The notes under the pieces: model-generated
What the model was told of the DNA's origin: nothing
Databases searched by the model: none
What the model saw: the letters and a program-made list of their open reading frames with translations, nothing else
Part shown: positions 1 through 5,145 of the stretch, piece after piece
Layout: the number at the start of each line of letters is the position of its first letter
How positions within the stretch are numbered: the first letter of the stretch is position 1
Made by a program: the position numbers and the translations under genes
Source: Sulfuritalea sp.
GTDB lineage: Bacteria; Pseudomonadota; Gammaproteobacteria; Burkholderiales; Rhodocyclaceae
Reading direction: 5' to 3'
Length of the DNA: 7,319 bases
Assembly (NCBI GenBank): GCA_022843505.1
Contig: JALHNN010000129.1
Coordinates: 1 to 7,319 of the forward strand

Positions 1-1055
1 AGCGCTTCTATGCGTATGGTCTCGGCCGAAATGCGTCCGCGACAAAATAGACAGGCCTCACCAGCAAGTAGCGTCGTCACCCGACCATGCACCCCGGTAA
101 TCCGACCATCTACCGAGTCGATTAGCACTCCTAAGTCGAAAACGGGAATGCTATAGCGAAGCGCGAGCTGAATGAGAATGGCTCGCGGCAATTCCTTATC
201 CGTGCAGCTGAATACGAGGTCGCAGTCACGCAAGGTCTTTGCGGTGTCTTCCGAGGTGATGTACTCTCCGTACGCATCAACAACTGTTCCAACACCGATT
301 TTTTCCAGGTGGCTTTTTGTGACCTCCACCTTTAGCCGACCGTGATCGGCAACACGGGAGCCGTAGATTCGATTTACGTTAGTCTCTTCTAGGCGGTCGC
401 CATCAAAAAGAGAGAGCCGACCGATGCCCAAGCGAGTAAGTTGCTCGGCAACCGGTGACCCCGTCCCGCCTAGACCCACGATGCCAACGTGCATACTGGC
501 GAGCAGCCGTTGGATATCCTTGCCGAAAGCGCGAACCTGTCGATCAAAAAAAGGCGCGATACTGATCGTGTGATCTTGGGACCAGCTACGAATTCGATCA
601 CCAACAACCAGTACTGATGCAACAGGAATTTGCGTCGGCACGTACAGGCGCCCCGCGATTGCGCTTTCAGTAAGCACCAGTGTGCCATGTACCCGATCAG
701 GTACTCGTGCCTGCAGGAACGGCAACAGCCGAGCCTCCTCACGATCATCCTGCGCCGAAAACTCTGCGTTGCCCGCTGGGTGCGAATGCGCAAAGACGAC
801 ACTTAAGTTTTCATATTTAGCGAGTTTGGCAATCCTCGTTAGTGCCGCCGACCTGATGGTCAGTCCATAGGCCTCACGCCGTTCAAAGTCCTCGTCTTTG
901 ATGGCAAGGACTGCATGCGCAATCAATTTTGTGCCTCGCACCGACCTCGATTCGCCACAAAGCAAAAAGGCGGCGCCTTCAACCCCAGGACGGTCGAATA
1001 GGCGCTCATGTAGCTGAGTCAACTGTGACTCTAACAGCACGATCCTTGTGATCAT
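1..1055 (-). CDS. JAB (JAMM) isopeptidase fused to ThiF/E1-like adenylyltransferase, C-terminus cut by window edge
   Basis: The minus-strand frame is open from the ATG at 1055 to the left edge, giving 351 visible residues with no stop. The first domain (about 1-150) is a JAB/JAMM metalloprotease: E26 in GVEGAAF is the likely catalytic glutamate, and H90-S-H92-x7-S100-x2-D103 is a complete zinc-binding JAMM signature. The second (about 170-351) is a ThiF/E1 Rossmann domain: the nucleotide-binding GLGGTGS loop is at 194-200, LFDGD (217-220 region) is followed by NVNR (226-229), K242, SCTD ends at D286, and C335-x2-C338 is the first half of a likely zinc knuckle. The catalytic region and second cysteine pair would lie outside the window. 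The start overlaps the E2 stop as ATGA, so the two are translationally coupled. Expected roles are ATP-dependent adenylation of the upstream ubiquitin-like protein and trimming of its C-terminus or removal from targets. The domain assignment is firm; the exact chemistry is inferred. Confidence 0.93.
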   Translation of the reverse strand, partial: MITRIVLLESQLTQLHERLFDRPGVEGAAFLLCGESRSVRGTKLIAHAVLAIKDEDFERREAYGLTIRSAALTRIAKLAKYENLSVVFAHSHPAGNAEFSAQDDREEARLLPFLQARVPDRVHGTLVLTESAIAGRLYVPTQIPVASVLVVGDRIRSWSQDHTISIAPFFDRQVRAFGKDIQRLLASMHVGIVGLGGTGSPVAEQLTRLGIGRLSLFDGDRLEETNVNRIYGSRVADHGRLKVEVTKSHLEKIGVGTVVDAYGEYITSEDTAKTLRDCDLVFSCTDKELPRAILIQLALRYSIPVFDLGVLIDSVDGRITGVHGRVTTLLAGEACLFCRGRISAETIRIEA

Positions 1056-1444
1056 GAGTGCTTCCCGGTCCCTTGAAGTTCACTCTGGATCAGAGCAAAG
1101 AACGAACGCAGGCTATCGACTCCTGGGCGCCATCCATTGTTGAGGTGCCGAGAAAATCGCTGCCATGTGCGGCCAAGATGCGGTTCCATTACTTCGGATG
1201 CCAGCGCAAACTGGCCCGTTGCAGCGATGCGGATAGGAGGATCGCAGTACCACATATCCAGCGGCGTTATCGGATACTGCTGTGGAATTCGAATCATCAA
1301 CTCGATGACAGCAGGCGTGAAGCCACCTCCAGATACATTGAATCCCTTTACCACTACGGCAGCGACGCCGCCAGGGTCAGGTAAAAGTTCCCAACTAAAC
1401 CCGCGGTCATTGAGGAATTGGACATCGCGTGCCGGCAGTTCCAT
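1052..1444 (-). CDS. E2-like ubiquitin-conjugating protein, Prok-E2_E type
   Basis: This is a 130-residue protein. I chose the ATG at 1444: it lies just beyond the upstream gene's stop (TGAGATG) with AGGAG nine bases ahead, whereas the longer frame from 1510 would overlap the upstream gene by 65 bases. Features seen are an N-terminal strand region, QQYP (56-58 region) followed by PLDMWYCDPP (61-70), which resembles the YP-x-PP and HPN segments of the E2 fold, and a C-terminal GRTWQRFSRH (91-100) followed by NGWRPGVDSL (103-112). These blocks are what I associate with the prokaryotic E2 family E found beside multiubiquitin proteins and JAB-E1 fusions. The only cysteine is C67. Aligning DPPI-x5-GxFA with the classical HPNI-x5-GxIC puts Ala80 where the usual E2 cysteine sits. 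Predicted role: accept the activated ubiquitin-like protein from the downstream E1 and pass it to a target. Confidence 0.85.
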   Translation of the reverse strand: MELPARDVQFLNDRGFSWELLPDPGGVAAVVVKGFNVSGGGFTPAVIELMIRIPQQYPITPLDMWYCDPPIRIAATGQFALASEVMEPHLGRTWQRFSRHLNNGWRPGVDSLRSFFALIQSELQGTGKHS

Positions 1445-1445
1445 C

Positions 1446-1712
1446 TCACGTTGCTCCTGGATTAATCGTGCTGGGAGCGGTATAAAAGTGCGAACCGGGT
1501 CGCACTTCAAGCTGCATTTCCGGGCGAATCAGTACATCGTCCTTCGGGCCGGGGACTTCGAGCCAGAGGTCGCGATCGCTAGGTACAGGGACCAAAGCTC
1601 GCAGTGCTGTACCTGTCGCTGTAGAGGAGTGCAATTCGAACTTTACGTCATCGATAAATATTGGAATAACGTGGTCGTGAGTGCGTTCGTGATCTTGTGT
1701 CTTGGGTTCCAT
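1446..1712 (-). CDS. small ubiquitin-like modifier with one multiubiquitin domain
   Basis: This 88-residue protein heads the leftward operon. An in-frame ATG lies at 1724, but it has no Shine-Dalgarno and would leave a leader of only about ten bases. The ATG at 1712 has GGAG six bases upstream (1718-1721), so I use it. After a charged leader (1-13) comes one beta-grasp repeat of the multiubiquitin family: IPIFIDDVKFEL (16-27) as the first hairpin, TGTALRALVPVP (33-44) as the helix entry, LWLEVPGP (49-56), LIRPEMQLEV (61-70) and HFYTAPST (75-82). Related proteins often carry several tandem copies; here there is one. The tail ends NPGAT with no diglycine, so the conjugation point, if at a glycine, would be G86 after loss of two residues. 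It is likely the protein activated by the E1 and transferred by the E2 encoded next to it. Confidence 0.85.
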   Translation of the reverse strand: MEPKTQDHERTHDHVIPIFIDDVKFELHSSTATGTALRALVPVPSDRDLWLEVPGPKDDVLIRPEMQLEVRPGSHFYTAPSTINPGAT

Positions 1713-1741
1713 GGGAATCTCCATTCGGTTAGGGTAATTGA

Positions 1742-1770
1742 ATGCTAGCTAAAAAATAGCCAATAGTCAA
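1742..1770 (-). promoter_or_regulatory. sigma70-like promoter of the ubiquitin-like operon
   Basis: On the minus strand, TTGACT (plus-strand 1765-1770) is followed after 17 bases by TAGCAT (1742-1747). The -35 box matches consensus at five of six positions and the -10 at the key TA..AT positions, with optimal spacing. Transcription would begin near 1735, about 23 bases before the chosen start codon of the ubiquitin-like gene, which supports the ATG at 1712 over the one at 1724. This is a sequence match only. Confidence 0.6.
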
Positions 1771-1796
1771 GTATTTTTCTTGCAGATAATAGCTAA
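1746..1796. repeat. paired TAGCTAA repeats, candidate operator for both divergent promoters
   Basis: TAGCTAA occurs at 1746-1752 and again at 1790-1796, a spacing of 44 bases or about four helical turns, so both copies would face the same side of the helix. The core TAGCTA is itself palindromic. The left copy overlaps the -10 box of the leftward promoter; the right copy sits between the -35 and -10 boxes of the rightward promoter. Related steps AATAGCCA (1755-1762) and AATAGTCA (1762-1769) lie between them and resemble AATAGCTA (1788-1795). Tandem short repeats of this sort suit ribbon-helix-helix regulators, one of which is encoded by the first rightward gene. Binding is inferred. Confidence 0.45.
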
Positions 1797-1808
1797 GCAA
1801 TCTATACT
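1780..1808 (+). promoter_or_regulatory. sigma70-like promoter of the RHH-GNAT-XRE-ImmA operon
   Basis: TTGCAG (1780-1785) is followed after 17 bases by TATACT (1803-1808), a close match to consensus. Transcription would start near 1815, leaving a leader of about 15 bases that is almost entirely the AGGAGG ribosome-binding site. It is arranged back to back with the leftward promoter; the two -35 boxes are about 10 bases apart, so RNA polymerase could hardly occupy both at once. Confidence 0.65.
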
Positions 1809-1817
1809 CAATTTGTT

Positions 1818-1823
1818 AGGAGG
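1818..1823 (+). promoter_or_regulatory. consensus ribosome-binding site AGGAGG fixing a GTG start
   Basis: AGGAGG lies six bases ahead of GTG at 1830. It decides the start of the ribbon-helix-helix gene, because an out-of-frame ATG at 1825 is too close to the site and meets a stop after two codons. Confidence 0.75.
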
Positions 1824-1829
1824 TATGAC

Positions 1830-2042
1830 GTGAGTCCCAAAAAAACGATGACGCTTAACCTTACCGAGGCCGAAATGGAGGCGCTGGAGGTGATGTGCGT
1901 TGAAAAGGATATGAGCAAGACAGCCTTGATGCGGCAGGCGTTGCGGCTCTATCAGCTTGTGAACGCTCGGCTAAAGGCCGGCGAAAAGTTGTTCCTAGAA
2001 AACGAGAAGGAAAAAGAGAAGAAGGAGTTAGTCGTCTTGTGA
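1830..2042 (+). CDS. ribbon-helix-helix (CopG/Arc-like) DNA-binding protein
   Basis: This is a 70-residue protein starting at GTG. TMTLNLTEAE (6-15) forms the DNA-contacting strand and the entry to helix A (12-26); MSKTALMRQALRLY (28-41) is helix B, with the SKTALMRQALRLY pattern typical of RHH proteins. The tail (52-70) is rich in Lys and Glu and ends ELVVL, a style of ending seen in small single-domain regulators of this fold. As the first gene of the rightward operon, sitting directly downstream of repeated TAGCTAA elements, it is the obvious autoregulator and may also control the divergent ubiquitin-like operon. Its stop overlaps the GTG of the acetyltransferase gene (GTGA). An antitoxin role for the acetyltransferase is possible but not shown. 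Confidence 0.82.
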   Translation: MSPKKTMTLNLTEAEMEALEVMCVEKDMSKTALMRQALRLYQLVNARLKAGEKLFLENEKEKEKKELVVL

Positions 2043-2641
2043 GCCAACCTCACCACATATGGTTGCAAGACTGCGCGACTGGAAGGAGCGTTGAGGCTCT
2101 GTTATACGAGCGCATTGACCCGGTCTATGCGGAGCGGGTGGACGATGCTTGGCTGATCCACCTCGCTACCGCCGAGGCGCAAGCAAAGGCCCGCGGAGAG
2201 AAGTTTGAAGCGCCAGAACACGCACATTGGCGTTGGCATGAAAAGGTACTACGCTCTTCGCATCTTCTTTCCTGCCCTACCTTGGCCGTCGAATGTGAAG
2301 GTCAGCCCCAAGGATTGATGCTTCTGAAAACCGATGGTCACTTCGCCAGACATTCGGAACAGTCCGAAAAGCCACTGGTATTCATTACATACCTATCGAC
2401 GGCACCTTGGAACATGCCTTCTGTGGCGCCTAGACCCAGATTTCGCGGTGTGGGTACAAATCTGTTGCGGGCCGCCGTGGAAGTAAGCCTGGATTTGGAA
2501 TTCAAGGGCCGCGTGGGGCTGCATTCGCTGCCAAATGCTGAACCGTTCTACGAGCGCCAAGGGATGCAATGCCTCGGTCAGGATTCCATGCTTAATTATT
2601 ATGAATTCAGTCCTGAGAATGCGGCTGCCTTCATTAGATAG
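2039..2641 (+). CDS. GNAT-family N-acetyltransferase
   Basis: This is a 200-residue protein starting at a GTG that overlaps the previous stop by four bases; AAGGAG at 2022-2027 lies 11 bases ahead. The acetyl-CoA-binding loop is visible as R134-F-R-G-V-G139 (the R/Q-x-x-G-x-G/A signature), preceded by the strand VFITYLSTAP (114-123) and followed by helix TNLLRAAVEVSL (140-151). The strand VGLHSLP (159-165) and NAEPFYERQGM (166-176) form the C-terminal GNAT half, with Y171 in the place of the usual general acid tyrosine. Residues 1-80 are rich in charge and Trp/His and may form a family-specific substrate region; they include HAHWRWH (61-67). The substrate is unknown. Pairing with an RHH protein recalls TacAT toxin-antitoxin modules, but this enzyme is longer than those toxins and sits in a four-gene operon, so a specific modification role is equally likely. 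Confidence 0.85.
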   Translation: MSQPHHIWLQDCATGRSVEALLYERIDPVYAERVDDAWLIHLATAEAQAKARGEKFEAPEHAHWRWHEKVLRSSHLLSCPTLAVECEGQPQGLMLLKTDGHFARHSEQSEKPLVFITYLSTAPWNMPSVAPRPRFRGVGTNLLRAAVEVSLDLEFKGRVGLHSLPNAEPFYERQGMQCLGQDSMLNYYEFSPENAAAFIR

Positions 2642-2650
2642 GAGATGACC

Positions 2651-3145
2651 ATGAAACTCGAAATCCCCGAAGAATGGCTGGTTCGGAAGCTAAAGCAATG
2701 CGACGACCTCAACGCCGCCGCGGGTGGCACGAGTATTGAGCAGTTCAACAAGGATGTCGAAGAGAGGACTGTTACGCCATCCGTGTTTGGCCACATACCG
2801 ACAGAGCTTGGCAAGGTGGTTCGATTTATTAGGGAGCAACACGGTTGGACAAGAACTGAACTCGCTCAACTCGCTAACATTGATGAGGCTGATGTCGCAT
2901 CTTTGGAAACCCAAACGAACTTTGATCCGACTCCACGAACTGTGACGCAGCTCGCAGACGCGTGCCACTTCTCACGAGCCCGATTCATACAGCTCGCGCA
3001 CCATCGGCGAGAACAAGCGACAAATGAAGATCAGTTTCGTTTCGCTGCAAGTTCAAATGGTACAGAGTCTATTAGTGATGAGGAATACGAGGCCGTCCGC
3101 GCGTTAGTAGCGGTTTTGTCTGAGCGCTCATCAGAAGAATTGTGA
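2651..3145 (+). CDS. XRE-family helix-turn-helix protein paired with a metallopeptidase
   Basis: This is a 164-residue protein. I place the start at the ATG at 2651, six bases after AGGAG (2640-2644); the ATG at 2645 touches that site and is too close. The gap from the acetyltransferase stop is nine bases. An N-terminal extension (1-50) precedes an HTH domain at about 51-116: LGKVVRFIREQHGWT (53-67), TELAQLANI (69-77) as the turn and first helix, ADVASLET (80-87) as the recognition helix region, and TVTQLADACHF (97-107). The C-terminal part (120-164) is acidic and has no recognised domain. Its stop overlaps the GTG of the ImmA/IrrE-like gene. In ICEBs1 and similar elements, such a partner is a repressor cleaved by the ImmA-type protease; that role is plausible here but inferred from gene order. 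Confidence 0.83.
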   Translation: MKLEIPEEWLVRKLKQCDDLNAAAGGTSIEQFNKDVEERTVTPSVFGHIPTELGKVVRFIREQHGWTRTELAQLANIDEADVASLETQTNFDPTPRTVTQLADACHFSRARFIQLAHHRREQATNEDQFRFAASSNGTESISDEEYEAVRALVAVLSERSSEEL

Positions 3146-4047
3146 GAAACATTTTTGTCGATGAAAGAACCGCGAAGGATATAGATCACCATATCGATCG
3201 CATTCATCGAGATCTCGATTATGTTGGGGGTAAAGTCGAGCTTCCGCAGGTTCGAGAATTGCTGCGGCTAGACATAAAGTATTACCAGGCCGACGATCCA
3301 GACCTTATTGAACAGGTAATCCACAAGCTCAAGGTCGGAGGAAAACAGGTTCTCAAAAGGCCCAAACTCCTGCTCGAGGCAGTCCGTAAGTTTGATCTCA
3401 ATGCTCTATTTATCCCGGACAGCAAGCGCATCCTGATTGACTACGATGTTCCTGATCTGAAAAAGCGATGGTGCGAGTCACACGAAATGTCGCACAGCGT
3501 TATTCCTTGGCACGGTGATTACATGTTCGGCGACAACCGCTCGACCCTGTCTCAGTCCTGTCATCAGACTATAGAGGCCGAGGCGAACTACGGTGCGGGG
3601 CGATTGCTATTTCCTAATGAGTCGTTTGCCGAAGCGAGACGAGCAAGTGACATGACTTTGGCCTACACACGTAATCTCGCCAAGCATTTTGGAAATACCA
3701 TAACAAGCACTTTGTGGCGGTGTGTTGAACAAAGCGAGGAATTGATGTTCGCGGCGATCGGCGAACATCCCTTGCGGCCTCGCGAAGGCAAGCAGATGAT
3801 CGAGTACATTATTCGGTCGAAAGTTTTCTCACAACAGTTTCGGAACGTGACTGAGCCGGATGTGTGGACGTGGCTTCAGGGATACTGCACGAACAAGGCT
3901 GCTGGCCCGCTAGGAAGTGCGGAGATCATGATCACCGACGTTAACGGCACACGACACGCGTTCATATTTGAAACGTTCAGCACTACATATAGCGTACTGA
4001 CGTTGGCGCGCTGGTCGCGATCCATTGAGCCGATAGTAATCGTGTGA
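3142..4047 (+). CDS. ImmA/IrrE-type zinc metallopeptidase
   Basis: This is a 301-residue protein starting at a GTG that overlaps the XRE gene's stop (GTGA). The zinc motif H114-E-M-S-H118 is followed by IEAEANYGAGRLLFP (144-158), the second conserved block of ImmA/IrrE (M78-like) peptidases, in which E145 or E147 would supply the third zinc ligand. The segment IPDSKRILIDYD (91-102) is the strand preceding the catalytic helix in this family. Residues about 165-301 form a second domain I cannot name, ending in a hydrophobic strand. Members act as site-specific proteases that inactivate a partner XRE repressor (ImmA) or regulate stress genes (IrrE). With an intact active site and an XRE gene immediately upstream, it is likely the protease half of a switch. 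A direct attack on conjugation-system or host proteins cannot be excluded. Confidence 0.87.
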   Translation: MRNIFVDERTAKDIDHHIDRIHRDLDYVGGKVELPQVRELLRLDIKYYQADDPDLIEQVIHKLKVGGKQVLKRPKLLLEAVRKFDLNALFIPDSKRILIDYDVPDLKKRWCESHEMSHSVIPWHGDYMFGDNRSTLSQSCHQTIEAEANYGAGRLLFPNESFAEARRASDMTLAYTRNLAKHFGNTITSTLWRCVEQSEELMFAAIGEHPLRPREGKQMIEYIIRSKVFSQQFRNVTEPDVWTWLQGYCTNKAAGPLGSAEIMITDVNGTRHAFIFETFSTTYSVLTLARWSRSIEPIVIV

Positions 4048-4300
4048 CTCGTTATCGTGTAAGTGGGGGAACTGGGGCGGCCCAATACTCAAGCAGGTTT
4101 GGTTGACCCTCGAGGGCAGCCCTTGATCGCCAGCTATGGCCGAGGCGCCGGCAGATGTAGGCCCCTTCCATCCGGGGACCGATCAAACCGTAAAGTTCGT
4201 TGCCCTGGCGGGGAAGATTCCTCGGCCAATTGTCACCCAAGCGTTGACCGGAACAATGTCAAGCGTATTATTATCATATTGTTTCTATTGTGAGCGAGCT
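4048..4300. other. junction between cargo and ICE backbone, no convincing gene
   Basis: Between the metallopeptidase stop and the small gene at 4301 I see no convincing coding region. Frames are open on both strands but lack ribosome-binding sites and recognisable motifs. A 10-base palindrome CCCTCGAGGG lies at 4107-4116; its stem is too short for a terminator. The only strong signal is the promoter-like element at 4244-4271. An in-frame ATG at 4136 could extend the small gene by 55 residues but has no Shine-Dalgarno and an in-frame stop ten bases upstream. Confidence 0.4.
4244..4271 (+). promoter_or_regulatory. sigma70-like promoter ahead of the small gene at 4301
   Basis: TTGACC (4244-4249), a 16-base spacer and TATTAT (4266-4271) closely match consensus. 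A second TATTAT at 4269-4274 gives a 19-base spacer. Predicted initiation near 4278 falls about 23 bases before the GTG at 4301, which favours that start. Match by eye only. Confidence 0.55.
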
Positions 4301-4570
4301 GTGAGTTTCGATCCAAAATCTCTCCACGAATACCTGACCGACTGGCTGTCGAGTCTGGTTCTATCGATTCGCGCCGCTTTGTCGATGCCGTTGTTGTCGG
4401 ATGACGAGCGCGCGGAGGCGGATCGCCGAATTGACCCGGACTTCAACGGCTGGGTCCATAACGATCCCATGGTGACGAGGAATGCGGCAAGTCGATACTA
4501 CGATCGTACGCCCGGCTACTTCACTGGAAGCGATCTCGCTAGCATGGAGCTTGGCTCAGCCGACGACTGA
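4301..4570 (+). CDS. small acidic protein of unknown function
   Basis: I do not recognise this protein. From GTG at 4301 it has 89 residues. An amphipathic or weakly hydrophobic stretch, EYLTDWLSSLVLSIRAAL (10-27), is followed by the acidic segment LSDDERAEADRRIDPDF (31-47) and an aromatic end containing RYYDRTPGYFTGSDL (65-79). Codon choice is rich in G and C at third positions and resembles the conjugation gene to its right more than a random frame. Support for this start comes from the promoter at 4244-4271 and a weak GAG a few bases ahead; the frame could begin at ATG 4136 (144 residues). It runs convergent to the TraG gene and ends 62 bases from it. It may be an ICE-backbone accessory gene or the last piece of cargo. 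Confidence 0.5.
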   Translation: MSFDPKSLHEYLTDWLSSLVLSIRAALSMPLLSDDERAEADRRIDPDFNGWVHNDPMVTRNAASRYYDRTPGYFTGSDLASMELGSADD

Positions 4571-4580
4571 ATTTCGGCTG
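4557..4580 (+). terminator. hairpin at the end of the small gene, possible terminator
   Basis: CAGCCGA (4557-4563) pairs perfectly with TCGGCTG (4574-4580) around a 10-base loop, spanning the stop codon of the small gene. The following bases, TTCCTGCTGCCTT, are only moderately T-rich, so termination would be weak or factor-aided. Confidence 0.3.
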
Positions 4581-4592
4581 TTCCTGCTGCCT

Positions 4593-4621
4593 TCCGGTCG
4601 AAGTCCTGTTGGTCGACCGGA
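4593..4621. terminator. 9-bp hairpin between convergent genes, possible two-way terminator
   Basis: TCCGGTCGA (4593-4601) and TCGACCGGA (4613-4621) form a perfect 9-bp stem with an 11-base loop. It lies between the convergent ends of the small gene (4570) and the TraG tail (4633). No T-run follows on either strand, so intrinsic termination is uncertain; it could also protect the 3' end of a transcript. Confidence 0.4.
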
Positions 4622-4632
4622 CGATCAGCGTC

Positions 4633-5145
4633 TCAGGATTTTGTAGATCGCTCAGGCTTATCAGGAGATACTGCTGCATCCCCTGATCCAGCCTTCGGGC
4701 CGGTAGCCGGGACGCCGTCTTTGTTCAAATGCCACTCGCCGATGCTCGGTCTTTCCGGAGGCGTACCCAGCTTGGCGCGGTTATCGGCCTCCGCGCCAAC
4801 GGTGTCCCAAACTGCTATGTTCCCGCTGTGATTCGGGCTAACCTTGTCGACTTGCACAGTCGCGTTGTAGTTCTCGCTCAGGGCGCCTTGTTCCTGGGAA
4901 ACTTCCCTTCTGCGAGTATCGATGGTCGTGGCGGCCCTGCTTTCCGTTGCACGGATTCGTGTCGCGAGATCATTGCCAACACCTTGTCCTGGTGTTACAT
5001 GCTGGCGGGATTGGCCATCGCGAATGGCGCCGACATTCTCCGCCGCCTGACCTCGCACCGCATCGACGTTCCCGGAGGCATCGTTTTTGTTGAAATCATC
5101 GCGCAGCGTCGATGAGCCCCAGCCGAGGAGTTGGGGTAGCGGGTT
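4633..5145 (-). pseudogene. traG: C-terminal tail of TraG, out of frame with the main gene
   Basis: In the minus frame shifted relative to the main TraG frame, about 170 residues run from just past the TraG stop to TGA/TAG-type termination at 4633. The tail reads as a real hydrophilic protein end: SSTLRDDF, NVDAVRGQAAENVGAIRDGQ, VGNDLATRIRATES, then LSENYNATVQVDKVSPNH and GNIAVWDTVGAEADNR. From memory, SPNH-x-GN-x-AVWDTVG is typical of the extreme C-terminus of ICE TraG proteins. No ATG, TTG or well-placed GTG with a ribosome-binding site opens it. Removing one base at the main stop (GAG-T-AAC) joins the frames as VPAE-NPLPQLLG-...-STLRDDF. I therefore read it as the detached end of TraG, caused by a one-base insertion (or two-base loss), a sequencing error, or less likely a recoding event. 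Confidence 0.72.

Noticed and set aside
470..802. 110-residue minus-strand open frame
   Set aside because: It lies inside the JAB-E1 gene in another frame and matches no domain, whereas the JAB-E1 frame carries intact motifs there.
1..1724. Type II CBASS (Cap2/Cap3) or Bil operon
   Set aside because: A dedicated ubiquitin-like protein heads the operon and no CD-NTase or effector is seen, against CBASS. The single beta-grasp modifier and the JAB-E1 fusion differ from the separate four-gene Bil arrangement.
1137..1748. 203-residue plus-strand open frame opposite the E2 and modifier genes
   Set aside because: It is antisense to two genes with clear domains, has no ribosome-binding site and low-complexity, family-free composition.
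1830..2641. Classical TacAT (RHH-GNAT) toxin-antitoxin pair
   Set aside because: Kept only as an alternative: the GNAT is longer than typical TacT toxins, and the pair is embedded in a four-gene coupled operon with XRE and metallopeptidase genes.
4107..4116. Palindrome CCCTCGAGGG as terminator of the rightward operon
   Set aside because: With any realistic loop only three base pairs remain, and no T-run follows.
4052..4240. 62-residue minus-strand and 76-residue plus-strand open frames in the junction
   Set aside because: Neither has a ribosome-binding site, recognisable motif or plausible composition; overlapping frames contradict each other.
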